A stretch of 64,000 bases of DNA, taken from Centroberyx gerrardi (Eukaryota; Chordata; Actinopteri; Beryciformes; Berycidae). Each line of letters begins with the position of its first letter. Position 1 is the first letter of the stretch. This document shows positions 1 to 13,300 of the stretch, one piece after another. The position numbers were made by a program, and so were the translations under genes. The DNA is taken from positions 18,542,980-18,606,979 of the forward strand of contig NC_136010.1 of assembly GCF_048128805.1 (NCBI RefSeq), written 5' to 3'. Below the pieces are notes generated by a model that was given only the letters and a program-made list of their open reading frames with translations, was not told the origin of the DNA and made no database searches.

Positions 1-2965
1 GAGAGCTACTTCCAAATGGCCGGTCACATCAATCAGTATTTCAAGGGCCAAGGTGCTTTGGAGGAAGAAATGGATAGAGATCTCCTTATTGGAATGGAGC
101 CTGGATCTGCTACCACCCAGAAACTACAGACTGTATCCTTCATGGACTGCCTTCGGCACCCCACAAGTGCCATCCCTAACCTGCTGGGTGGCTATCTAAA
201 ACTGGGCCCCTGGGCGCAGACCAATCAGTCCAAACCTGCCACAGCTTCACTGGAGACCACATTTAATAGAAGGGTGAGTTTAATAGAATTCTCTGCAGCT
301 AGCAGAATTGGGTAAATTCACTTTCACCAAATTCAAGACAGTATTATTTACTCTGAGTTTTGTACACCTGAAAAAGTATGGTTAGGTTGCGGGTACTCTA
401 CTAACAAAACACTGAGAAATTCAAAATGTTGCTTGTCCGATTGGGGGAAAAAGATAAAACGCCTAAACCCAGTTGTTACACAAATGTTTGTAACTAATAC
501 CTGTTTCTGTGTTCTCAGCTTGTCTTGAGTAGGAGGCAGGCAGAGGAAACGACACATGGGTTGATTGGCAGTCTGGGACAGGCCTTGTCTCCAGAAGCTC
601 TGACTGCCTGCATGGAAGCACTCAATGAACACCTTATCCACTACCCATCATGCAAAGCTTTAATGTGGCAGGTCTGTTACAAATGAAACAGATGATCTAA
701 GCATTTGTGCAAACTGGTTCTAACCCAGTGAATCATTCAAAGCTGTCTCTATTTCCAGGAGAAAACTGCAGTTATGCTGTTGAAACAACGGCGCAGCTAT
801 AGAGACAACCAGGAACTTCAGAGCACCATAAGAGAAACCTTGGCTCTGATTGGCTACGTGGATCCAGTCAAAGGTCGTGGAATAAGAGTGCTCTCAATTG
901 ACGGTGGTGGTACAAGGTACTTGTGAGAAACTCACTTCATGTGTACATGCTGTATGTAGAGCCCCATTTAAGACAGTCTCAATGTTTTTGTACATGCCTT
1001 TTCCAGAGGAGTGGTGCCTCTGCAGGTGTTGAAGCTGCTGGAAGCTGAGACAGGCAAGCAGATCCACCAGCTGTTTGACTACATCTGTGGAGTGAGCACA
1101 GGTGAGGAACAACACAACTGAGGAGACATACCAGGAATAACAACCTATAGTGTACTGTCATAAACAGCTTCATGCTTCTCAACCTAAACCTTTCATGTCT
1201 GCTTATCCTACTTTTTCTCTCTCTCTGCTTGTGTTTATAAAAGGCGCAGTTCTAGCCTTCATGCTGGGTCTGGCCCGTTTCTCTCTAGAGGAGTGTGCGG
1301 ATATGTACCGTCGATTCGGCTCTGACGTCTTCCGCCAGAACCCCCTGGTCGGCACCGTGAAGATGGGCTGGACACACTCCTACTATAACACAGAGACCTG
1401 GGAGACAATACTACAGTATGCACATAATAGATTATAGTAACACTCTAGTTAGAATGATTTCTACAGATGTTAAAAGCCAGCATTCTGCTCTTAATGTATA
1501 TTTCATTTCTGTTTTTATCTTATTCAGAGAAAAGATGGGTAAAAGAGTACTGATTAGAACTGCCAGAGATGAGTTAAGTCCCAAGGTAAGGAAGCTGCCA
1601 CCACCATGGCTGATTTTATGATCAAAATCACTATGAGCCCCATTACAGTAATGTAATATTGTTGGTTTGATGAGGCTACAATGGCTATAGAGTGCCCCAG
1701 TGTGGTCAGACTATAGATAGCAGTTACAATTTATGTAAGCATAAAACTATAGTCTGCTCTCTCTGTAGTTTAATATTGCAGTAGTTTTTGTGAATGTTCC
1801 AAAGATAACTGAAGGTGCTGTTAATATCTGGTCAGGTTTCAGCAGTCAGCGCAGTGGTGAACTGGGGTAATAGTCCAAAGGCCTTCGTCTTCCGTAACTA
1901 CAACCACACACCAGGCTCTCTCAGCCGCTATGCAGGAGGCTCTGGCTACCAGATGTGGCAGGCAGTACGGGCATCGTCAGCTGCCCCAGGCTACTTCCAG
2001 GAGTTCCCCCTACAAAGCGACATCCACCAGGTAGGTAAATACAGTCACTTCTGCCTTTAAAGTCGAATGGTGCGTTATGGTTGAGAATGCATTTGTTTGA
2101 CAGTCTACCAGTCTGCTTGTTAAGTCAGCAGAGTCAAAATGAGGTTACTAAATGACATATCTCTTTATTTTTTGGCTGAGACACAAGACACATCATTAGA
2201 TAATTTGATGCCAAAGTTACTGATCAGTTCTCGTCATGATCTATGCCCAAGCCTCAAAGTGCCTCATCGCAACTGAAGGAGGAGGAAGAACAAATCAGGT
2301 TTTCTCCACTCCAGCAGCCAAACAAGTTTTGGAGACAGCATCTTCCAAATGATTGAGAATGCATTTGTTTACCAGGCTATTTGTTAACTAAACATAATGC
2401 GCACTGTTTTTTATTTTTTGGGTTCACACACATGGCTCAGAGTGAGATAGAATTGAACAAAATGCTTATCTTGTAGAAACAGGCTTATTTCTGTGTCTCC
2501 TTGTAGGATGGAGGCATTATCCTCAACAACCCCTGTGCCTTGGCTGTCCATGAGAGCCGTCTGTTGTGGCCCAACCAGCCCTTCCAGTGTGTGCTGTCAC
2601 TCGGAACTGGTCGCTATGACAATGCTAAGAGGGGTCCCGCCACCTCCACCAGCTTGAGGGCCAAAATCAGCAACCTGATCAGCAGTGCCACCGATACTGA
2701 AGGGGTCCACACCCTACTGGATGACCTGCTAGCCCGAGACGTCTACTTCCGCTTCAACCCAATGCTGAGTGCTGAGGTGTCGCTGGACGAGAGCAGGCCG
2801 GGGGCCCTGGACCAGCTGCACAGAGACACCCAGATCTACCTGGAGAGAAACCGGCCCAAGCTGGCCAGGCTCTGTTTGGCCTTGGGTGCAGAGCGTTCAC
2901 CTGTTAGCCGAACCAAGGACTGGATCAGTGAGAGGGCCTGGGAGATGAAGCAGAGATGGGTATGA
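1..2965 (+). CDS. pnpla8: Calcium-independent phospholipase A2-gamma-like (patatin-like phospholipase), 3' part
   Basis: Eight exons are visible: 1-273, 519-671, 759-916, 1007-1101, 1244-1415, 1528-1585, 1836-2030 and 2507-2965. All have GT/AG borders and consistent phase, giving 520 C-terminal residues. The reading frame is open at base 1, so the 5' end lies outside the window. The patatin fold is recognisable: the oxyanion motif DGGGTRG spans the 916/1007 junction, the nucleophile motif is GVSTG (1087-1101 plus the next exon), and the catalytic Asp is the DGG that opens the last exon. Stretches such as [12 protein letters not shown] and ASSAAPGYF match what I know of PNPLA8, a membrane phospholipase of mitochondria, ER and peroxisomes. 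The protein ends in KQRWV, a different C-terminus from human PNPLA8. Because the gene sits next to neurofascin rather than NRCAM, it may be an ohnolog of pnpla8 rather than the direct orthologue. Confidence 0.9.
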
Positions 2966-3345
2966 GAAGGTATGAGGCGTGGATACACAAAGATGCATAT
3001 GCACATACAGACACACATACATATGCACACATATGTACTACATTAGTATTCTTTTCTGAACATGTCTCTTATGTACTGTAGTAGTTTGATGACAGCTTGA
3101 CATGCACACACAGAGACAAATGCGCACATGCAATGCACTTTAGCTTTATAGAGCATGTTCATTGTGTAATCAGTACACTACAACATAAGTACTATCTTTT
3201 GAAAATGTTACGTTTCTCAGTGTTCACAGGTTATTGACTCTGTGATGTATGAATACTGCTCACTGTATATTTTCATGTGACATAGCAGCTGATGTAACAT
3301 AAAATATTATTGTATTACTTGGGCATTTTGTGGGTATATGTTTTA

Positions 3346-3351
3346 AATAAA
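3346..3351 (+). terminator. Poly(A) signal of the phospholipase gene
   Basis: AATAAA lies about 380 bases after the stop codon, in an AT-rich stretch. It is the first canonical hexamer downstream of the gene and probably ends its 3' UTR near 3370. Confidence 0.6.
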
Positions 3352-3370
3352 TTGATATTATTAATTGTGA

Positions 3371-6300
3371 ATTGTCTTTTATTCTTGATGTTTAAAAACT
3401 CTTACTTAAACTCGTACTTCACACTGAAGTAGTTATCTACACTTTTCTTCGTCCCAGTAAGTCACCCTGACCTCGGCTAATGATGTAAGAGCTTATCAAT
3501 AAAGAAGAAATCGTCCGTGCATCGCATTAACTAGGGATCACTTGAATGTGAGGGGTTAAATTCACCCCCCGTGTCTGGAAGCTGTGCCCTCCCTGTCCAC
3601 AATAGACTGACTTTGTTTGAGACAGAAAGGCTTTGTGTGAGAGAGTGTGTGTTCGTGCCAGCCAGAGAGAAGATACAAGGTCAGTATCCCACCCCCCTCC
3701 TAACACTTCACTCCACTGAAAAACAACAGCACTGATTAAAAACGACATGAAATTATTTGATCTCTTAAATAAGATGTAGTTTGTTGCTGCTAGATTAAGG
3801 TGCAGGCATGCAGGTTCAAATAATCAATTGATGGATGACATATCAATTCTGTTTAACCTTACTGTCCTAGTACAATGGAGATGACGTTATATTTATGTGT
3901 GGATTTCACAAAGGATTTATTATAACAGGCACTCAGGCCCCGTTTGCCAGTCGTGTGACCAGAGCTTTGGACAGCCGTCCAGATGGGCCACGTGGGCCTC
4001 TGTTATCTCGTCTGTCATTCTTACTCACCTGCTCAAACATGATGGAGTAACAAATAAGACTCTAAAAACAGATGCTGCTGGTAAAGTGAAGCTCAGAGTG
4101 GCGATGCTGCCTTGAATCTACTGTGACAGAAGAAGAGAGGAGTCTGCTTTGTAACAATGTAGCAGCCAGCTTTCAAGGCAGCGAGTGGAAAAAGTGACCA
4201 AGGAGCAAAGAAAACACAGGCTCTTAACTCAAAGGTAGGATCTTTAACATTCAGCAATTACTCCTGGTTTAGCCTATGGTGAATACTGATGCTTTGAATA
4301 TAAAGTATACAGCATTAAAGCACCTTAAGATGATGTGATCTTTGATTGTCCCATAAGAACGTATATCACCATGTGAAGGAGTGCTTTAATCCTCGCAGCT
4401 GTCATTCATTCAAGACAGGCATCACTGGAAGTCAAGCTTTTAATGATGTCATGCTTCAATGAGTGGAGGGCTGGGTCTGCAACTGAATCAGCAGTTTTGT
4501 ATGAGAGTGAATACTATATTGTTTGGTTCCCACGACTTCCATTGAGACGGTTGATCTGCATTTACATCACTCTTTCTTGTGGCACTGGTCTTTTTCAATG
4601 CATTTGACTTATTTAAGTTGATATGAACTACTTACCTTACTACTTACGATATTAGGAAATCAAGTTAAAGTTTAATGTCACGGGTTTATAGTGCTTAATA
4701 TGCATGGTTCTTTGTCCTAACCTATTTTTACAGGATGCTTCTGAGAAAGTTTGTTGTCCCAATCTATTAAATTCTAAGTTGAGTCAACAAGTCAAGCAGT
4801 CAAGTCTGAAAGATGTAGACATTTTGATTGTGCTGTGGTGATAACTTCTAAATAGGTCTTTGTATGTAGTATAGGGTTCTGCTCAACAGGAATTTCACCC
4901 ATACTCCTCCTTGTACTCCCCCTGATGCAGTGACGTCAAAGTGTGAGTGATAGGTGCTCGCTGAGTCTGAACAGGCAGCTTGTGTGGTTGAACACTCCCA
5001 CATGCCATCTGCTCTTACCCAAGTCCTGGGCACACGTGCCAAAGGAGACCCGTGAGCATAGAGACCTTCTTGTCGTCACTGAGCTGGCTCTGTCTGCCTC
5101 TCTGCCTCTTCACTGTGCAATCTGGTGCATGGCACTGATCACTGCTCACTGCCAGGCCTGCTTCAGTTGAATGTATGGGGAGAAAAGTCCATTCTGGGAG
5201 CCAAGTGTCCCAACGTACTCTTCTGCTTTTGTTTCCTGTGTGAGGCAACTCAAGATGTGTTTCAGTCATGAAGACGGAGGTGGGGTTCGGGGCTAGAGAA
5301 GGCAGAGCGTCAGCTACTCTGGCTGTGTCATCTGCAGTGCTCGTCTTTAATGGTTTACGTCACAAAAAGTGCTCTGATACCCTTTGCAAATGTGGATGAA
5401 AAGAAATCCTATCCATCCCTTATGAGTAATGCGAATAAGAATACTTCAGTTCTAGTAGTAGGCTATAAATATATGTAAAAACAGGATTTATTTCATCTAT
5501 AGGGTGTTATCCCACCTTATTTTATTTTATATTTTTTCCAAAGCTATTGTTTAGCCCAGTCAATGCTGGTCTGTATATGGGGGCCTATGTGGATGCCTGA
5601 GCGCCTACACAGGTCAGCACTCTGTGGACAGCCTTCAGATGGCTTTTGTCTCACAAATAAAGCTCCTCCTGGGCCCTTGGCGCTGTTTCTAGAAAAGAAA
5701 ACTTTTTCTTCCCTGCAGGGTTTTTTTTTTTTTTTCAGCTGAATGGTAATGACCTTTCTTCCTCTGAGGATATGCATCTGGGTGGCTGAGTGTAATCTCT
5801 GTTCCACACAAAAGAGGATAAATGCTAATTGGTATCTGGTTACAGAAAATTGAAGAAGTGGGAGGGTGTGGAGGAAGTTAAAGATGCAGAGTTTCACACC
5901 ACAAAAGGTTAGCATGAAGAAATACTTTTTACAGTTGTAATTTGGCCTTACTGAGAAATATTTGAATGTTCTTTGATATTTTCTCACGGCTATTGCACTG
6001 AAGTCATATGACAAGAGATTTGCCACATGTAAAATTCATATGAGAGAAACAAATATTGCTTTCATACTCTGTTCCCTGGTTCTCCCCAGTCAACAATAAA
6101 GCCCACATTTTGATGTCATGAAAACCAACAAGAATGCAAATTGCACAGAATATGGGTTGTTTTGTGCTTTCATTAGGCCAAAGTATTTCTGTGTACTGAC
6201 AAATCACATTGAATCATACGCTCATACTAACCTCAAGAAAAGGATGTCATGCCCTGCCTTTCTCTGCCAGAAATAGATAAAATACCACATTATTCTTTCC

Positions 6301-7325
6301 CCAAGTCTTGACGTAAGCAATTCGAAACAGTTATTGTCACATTTCTTAGAACTTTTGTTTGTTATGTATTTATGTCTTTGTGCAGACAAACTTTGTGATT
6401 GTGCTTGATGGAGATGAGTTGTTAAGAATTATGAGAGCCTGGCAAGAGCAGTGAAGTGGGTGAGGTGTAGGTGGTGTATGGTGCTCATTCATTATTCATG
6501 AGATGGGTGGGCAGAGTGTAAGTGGCAGTGACAGACAGAAACTGTATTACTGAAGCTCATCCACTCCTCTGGGGTTCTTGACCTGTTATTTGAAGGGCTA
6601 AGGAATTAATTGGTATACTGCACAAACAAGGATAATTTCCTGGAGAAATTCATTGGAATTATCAATGCATTGGGGAAGCCGCAGAGATGGGGAGGAGAAA
6701 TCCCTGATTTGACTTTACATGAGAGAAAGGTAGGCTAATGCCAACTGTGCCACAGGAAATAGTTATGTTTTGTTATGTTTATACTCTGCAACATAAGTCA
6801 TGGTTTATTACATATTTATAGTGATAACTTGAGCTTTTGAAGAAACATGTAATGAAAAGCATTAGAGCCACACTGATTCAGGGTCTCTTGATGTATTGTG
6901 CCTTTGTTTGTGATACTGTGTATCATCACAAGTCCTCATTCTACTTCCAGAGACTGTGTTTTGTCCCATTTAATTTCAGTTGCTGTTCAACCTAGTCAGA
7001 CACAGTACAAGTGAACACTACAATTTACTCCTGTAATGCATTCAGGGGGTTCATTTTCATGGATGGGATGCAGTCGGCTTGAGACACAGTTTGACCCCTG
7101 CTCTCGTGCTGCTGGATGTGATGTGTGAAAATAACAATGAACTGCTCTGTTGGAGAGTGTGATGGTGTGATCCAAGTGGGAGAGATGTTCATTGCTGCAA
7201 GGCAAATGCATCGCGGAGAACGTTTAGGATGCAAGGTTTCACATCTTACGTTTAGGGTTGTCATTGCACAACATGAAAGTCTTGAAGGTGTCTTTTTTGT
7301 TTTTCCTCATTCAATTTTGAGAATA
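3371..7325. other. Intergenic region upstream of neurofascin, no gene recognised
   Basis: About 4 kb without any ORF or exon I can assign. It is mixed-composition sequence with a short T run near 5720. It must hold the promoter and any 5' non-coding exons of the neurofascin gene. A pyrimidine tract ending in AG at 7325-7326 just upstream of the first coding ATG could be the acceptor of the first coding exon, but the preceding leader exon could not be placed. Confidence 0.5.
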
Positions 7326-7372
7326 GGAGAATAAGCAGACAAAAGTATTGCTGGATTCCATGCACTGTAAAG

Positions 7373-10300
7373 ATGGGGACACTGGTCGAACCAACTCTAC
7401 TGCTGCTTTTATGGCAGAGTGTATGGGCTTTGGACATACCACTGGAAAGTGAGTCAATAATTTATGGTCTGTCCATTTGCTGCTTGTAATTTGTAATATC
7501 TGTTGTCCTCTCGCATGATAAGTGCCTGATGTACTAAGGTCATTTATTTCCCCGCCTACAGTCAGACAGCCCCCAACCATCATAAAGCAGTCTTTGAAGG
7601 AGCATATTGTTGACCCGAAAGACACCATGGTCATAGAATGTGAAGCCAAAGGAAACCCTCATCCAATGTAAGCGCTGACGCAGCACCGTCAACACTTTTG
7701 CAAATACCAACTTCATTCTCTGCAAACCAATTTATGGTTTTTCTGTCTTGCTTCACACTTTGCTTGATCACCAAGTTTCTCATGGAGGCGCAACGGGAAG
7801 TATTTCAATGTGGCACGTGACCCTCAGACATCGATGCGCAGACGCTCGGGGACACTGGACATCTACGCCTGGAACAATCCAGAAGAATACGAGGCAGAGT
7901 ATCAGTGTATTGCTTCCAACGAGTATGGCTCTGCATACTCCAACAAGATCAGACTGCGACTATCCAGTGAGTTCATTATGATGACTATTATAGAATAAAA
8001 TATTTGTATGTATCCATTACAGACATAGCACTGACAGGAGATGTACAGTGACCTCAGTAAATATTTGGGCAGCAACACAATCCACATGATTATTACTTTG
8101 TAAGTGAAATGACAGTAACAAAATGTTTTCATCAGTAATTACACAGATTAAGATTGTATTCAATAAACTAATCATTTTCCATATGTAGTCACACATTTGT
8201 ACTGTGCAATGGCTTGTAAAAATCTGCAATGCATAAACATCAGCAGATGTGACATCTGTCAAGGTTTTCTTTCAAGCCTATTTCCATTTCACTGTTTCTG
8301 TGAGGATTCAGCTTTCTTTATGCTTGGCTGTATATTGAATATAATCTCTCAACACAGGTATAATATGAGCAAATACTAAAATGGGGGAGACTATGTATAA
8401 AAAGGGCTGTGGTTCTTTAATTGTTTGTTTATATAGTAGAAGATACCCTCAAATTTAAGCTGATAGTGCACTCTGATCTCTTAGTCGAGCCATTTCACAA
8501 CCAAATTAAGTGACTATGGAGTTCAGCATCAACCATTTGTTGCTGTCCAGATACTCACTGTATGAAAGCAATGAACATTGATCAATTAAATAAATTCCAA
8601 TCTACCGAATATTTATAGTTTACCATTTCAAATCTCAGTCTTCAAAATTTGAAGAAATGTACTCGTGTGTTTCTGCAGGAGCTCCTCTCTGGCCCAGGGA
8701 GATTCTGGAGCCTGTGGTGGTCAGTGTCGGCTTGCCTCTGGTCCTGTCCTGTGACCCGCCGCCTGGCCCGCCTAAACCTGACACCTACTGGATGTCCAGC
8801 TGTAAGTGCCCTTCTAGACTTAAATCTTGTTTATGTAAAGGTTTCTGATACACAGACGTGAACTGGTTATACCATACAAATGAAGTGCATGGTCAAGCAC
8901 TGATATTGTTTATTAATCTGCTCTTTCCTGAACAAACAAGCTTTCATTACTTCAGGAATTCTGGCTGTTGTGATACATCTCCTGTGATTTGACTTTCAGA
9001 TACATTCACAGCACCATTTTTCATTTCAGGTTCCTTTGCGAGACCTTTTAACTGGCCAATTCAGACCGCTTTCCCCACCATGCAGCCTGTGCGGCAGGAC
9101 CGCAGGGTATCCATGGGAGTGAACGGAGATCTGTACTTCTCTAACGTCCTGATCAATGACTCTGCCACTGACTACTGCTGTAATGCCCGCTTCCCTCACA
9201 AGAATAGTATCCAGCAGAAGATGCCTGTGGTTGTCAAGGTGCTTACAAGTGAGTAATGATTGTGCACTGACACTTGGATACTGCGGCACCACACAGGCTG
9301 GATGGAGTATTACAATATGGACATGGAATAATAATCAATACATTGTCAAAGTATACTTCTGCACACTTTATGTACTCTAACAGATGAGCTTCTATTCTAT
9401 TTCTCGGTACTAACCGGCCTTTTTTTTACTCTCTAACTGTTTTGTCTATTTTCCCCATTACTGCTGGTAATCCTGCTTTTTTTTATCATTGACATACTTA
9501 CAGACTTACGGAGCATTTTGTTTTATTTCAGACAATCCCTAAAAAGACTCATCATTGTTTCGCTCCAGCCTTACTTACCGAGTGTGGTGAGTGTGTGCTC
9601 TGCTTCAATTGCCCTTCCTTATTTTCTGAGTTTGCTTTCTAAAATGAATGACCTCCTCTGCTTGTCAACCTACGCTGCTGCCTTAAGTTCTCTTATGCTC
9701 AAACCAGCTTCTTGAATGCTTGAGGCTCGTATGACTGGTGTGTTGTGGTGTGTGTTCCCTCTGCAGCTCGCACAGTGGCCGAGGCTGCCCCCGCCTGGCT
9801 GTCTCCCACAGGCTCATCTAGCTCCATACTGGTCCTGCAGGGGGAGGAGCTGCTCCTGGAGTGTATCGCTGCAGGAGTGTGAGTCAACTCGAAATCCCAA
9901 GAGGACCAGTTTGTTGCTATATTCAATGCCAGTATTAAATAGATGTGACAGACTGAGGGATATGATTGATTTTTGGGCATGTGTGTGATCTTCACCTTTT
10001 CACAATTTCATAAAAGTCATCCCAACTAAAGCTTTGTTTATCATTATAATGAAGGCCAACTCCTCACATTACCTGGACCAAGGATGGTGAAGACTTGGCG
10101 GTGACATCACACATGAAAGTAAAGAACTTCAACAAGATGATTCAAATCCCCAAGGCGTCTTTTGATGATGCGGGTGAATATGCCTGCACTGCTACCAATA
10201 AGATTGGATACATTGAGCACACCATAACTGTCCGAGTCAAAGGTGAGACGCATTTTCAGAAACATGTTCTCTTTCCTTACCACACAAGAATGTTTTTCCG

Positions 10301-13300
10301 CAACTAACATAGAACTTGTGCTTGACAGCTGCCCCATTTTGGCTGGAGAAGCCCATTAATTTGGTCTTGGCCCCTGAGGAAAATGGACGCTTGGTATGTC
10401 GTTCTGATGGGATCCCTCGGCCCACAATCCGCTGGTTTATCAACGGGGAACCAATTGAAAGTAGGTGTCCACCCAAACAGCATTGCAGATCATACCTACA
10501 AGCTGTAAATAACATTTCTCAATAATATTACAGATACAGTATTTTTCTACTATGTCTCTCATCTCCAGCTGCCACACCGAACCCTAACAGGCAGGTGTCA
10601 GGAGACACGCTGACCTTCCGCGGTGTGACGCTTGCAAACACTGGTGTCTACCAGTGCAATGCTTCAAATCAGTTTGGATACTTAATGGCCAATGCTTTTG
10701 TCAACGTATTACGTAAGTTACCACTCTGTCATCCATGTCACATACAGTGTACAATATTGAATACCATGTACCATGAAATACCATGGAAAATCCACCCTAA
10801 AACACTTTAACACTGTGAAAAAAACAACTATTGGCAATGTACCTTGCATTTCTGGGTCCAATTTGTTGTTTTTTGGTGTACTTTTCTTCTTTTCTTCTTT
10901 GGTCTACTTTTCTTCTTCTTCTTTCTAACTAGCCAAATGTAGACGATGCAGTGTCACGTCGAGATATTTCTAGTGCAGCTACAATGCAGTTGATAGGAGA
11001 AAACTTTTTCAGTTATCTAAAACATAAACGGTAAACATCAGCTTTTGGTGGCAATCCCTCAGAATCAAGGAGCAAGAGCTTCTTTCTAGAGTCCGTTTTG
11101 TGGGTGTTGTCAAAAGTCATTCTGTGAGATGTAGGAAATCACTTAGTAGAGGTGGCTGATCCAGGTTGAAGGAAAGTGGGTACACCAAAAAAGCAAATTC
11201 CAACACTTCATCACAAAATAACTCCTGGAATGCTTTGAACATCATAAATTAATGGTATATAACAGTATATTTGAGGGGGGAATTTTCCTTTAAGTTAGTA
11301 TGGCACTGGTCTTGCTTTCTATATCTCCAGATGCAACGCCACGTATCCTTGGGCCCAGGAATGAGCTCATCAAGGTGGTAGAGGGCAGCCGCACCCTCTT
11401 AGACTGCCGCTACTTTGGTTCTCCAGTGCCTGACTTGCGATGGTGAGGACATGCTTTTTATCTGATACTTTTCTGTAAAGAGTATCTTCACACATCAGCT
11501 TCAAGTGGTGCGTGTCTGCATGTGTGTGTGCTTGTGCGTCTCTTCACACAGGTCTAAGTATGGGCAGGGGAATCTCGAAGGAAATCGTTTTAAGGTCTAC
11601 AGTAACGGGACCCTAGAGATCAAGCGCATACGGGTCGATGACCAGGGAACTTACCTGTGCATAGTCAGCAACATCGCAGGAAGAGACGAGAGTCAAGTCC
11701 GAATAGAAGTTAAAGGTGAAGTTCGCAGTGGTTCATGCCAAAAATCTTTCAGTTAGAGATTATATTATGACACACAAACACTTTTTGCCTGTGTAATGCT
11801 CTAGAGCTTTTCATCCATTCCTTTCAGAGCCTACTATGATTACCAAAAGACCACAGAATATGAAAGTTATCCGTGCAAGCGATGTGCGCTTTGAGTGTGG
11901 CGTGAAATCCGATGTCAGCACCTCTGTCACAACCACCTGGATGAAAGACAAAAAGGCAGTCACCCTTGGCTGGAGGTGAGACATTTTTAATAAATGATAT
12001 CTTCTTTTTGAAATTGTATCTATAAAGACTGTCAGTGCAATGGAAGATACACTTTTTGTTTTCTCGTGATTAAATACAAGACTGTTACTCAAACCAATCA
12101 GCTTCCTGGTGCCACTAGTACTTCTTTGTAATCCTCAGGATCTCTCTGGATGAATCAAATCTGGTCATCACTAATGTAAACAGAGGGGATGAGGGCAATT
12201 ATACCTGCATCATCACGACTGATATGGACCAGAAGTCTGCCTCTGCACGCCTAATGGTGATGGGTATGGCACGTTTAAAATAAAAGACATTTCATTGAAC
12301 ATATGTTATGCTTTGTAACTTTTCATCCTCTTTTGTGCAGACCGTCCTGACCCGCCCACTAACTTGCAGTTATCAGATCCATACGAGCGCAGTGTAAGAC
12401 TCAGTTGGGTTTCTGGAGACAGCAACCACAGCCCCATCACAGGTAACAACCCTGCAACTAACTAAAATTCTACATTTATGGTGTGTGTTATTGTTTTATG
12501 TTCATTCTTGTTATAATTACCAGACATTTTGGCTGTTTTCTATCAGTAAACAATATTTGAATAATTAATAGCTCGCCCTTGTGCAATTCTCCAACAGAGT
12601 TCCTTGTACAGTATGATGAAGATGACTGGTTGCCAGGCAAGTGGAGAAACCTGTCGACGTACCCAGGGAACTTCAACTCTGTCATTCTGCAACTTTCACC
12701 ATTCAGTTACTATGAGTTCCGGGTCATCGCTGTCAACGCCGTTGGACCAAGTCGTCCCAGTCGTCCATCCATGCGCTTCCAGACCGGCGGCGCACGTGGG
12801 TTTCATGCTCATGAACAACAGACGTTTGCTTGCTTACGCTCTGTTCTCTGACAAAATGCATATTTGCAGTCAAAGGTCAATGATCTCACGACTGGATTTG
12901 TTTTCCTGCACAGCCCCTGATGTCATCCCAAAGAACATAAGAGGAGTGGGTACATGGAGAAATAACATGGAGATCAGCTGGGAGGTAATACATATTGTAT
13001 CCTCCTAAAACTGTTATGCTTGATTATCTTGAATATTTATCAAATGCTTCCTATCACAATAAAATCAAATGATAATAATCATTGCTAAATATGATTTCCC
13101 TTGAAAGAAGAAAAGGCTTCATGTCGAAATGTCATCAGTAAAAAAATATGCATATGCACACTCTATGCATATTATGCATAGGGCGTGCAATGCTTTTTTC
13201 TTCTTTCATGTGAGATTTTTGTGCCAGTGATCAGCACCTCATGAACTTTCTTTCCGTGTGCATAACGTCCACATGAATATAATTTCCCTGTCTGATCTTG

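Noticed and set aside
9530-9600. Possible extra neurofascin exon after an AG at about 9531
   Set aside because: The exons at 9030-9248 and 9767-9878 already join in phase with the expected Ig3 sequence; no matching donor or family similarity was seen.
13141-13195. Cluster of ATGCATAT-like octamers in a neurofascin intron
   Set aside because: A few POU-like sites in AT-rich intron sequence are expected by chance and have no supporting context.
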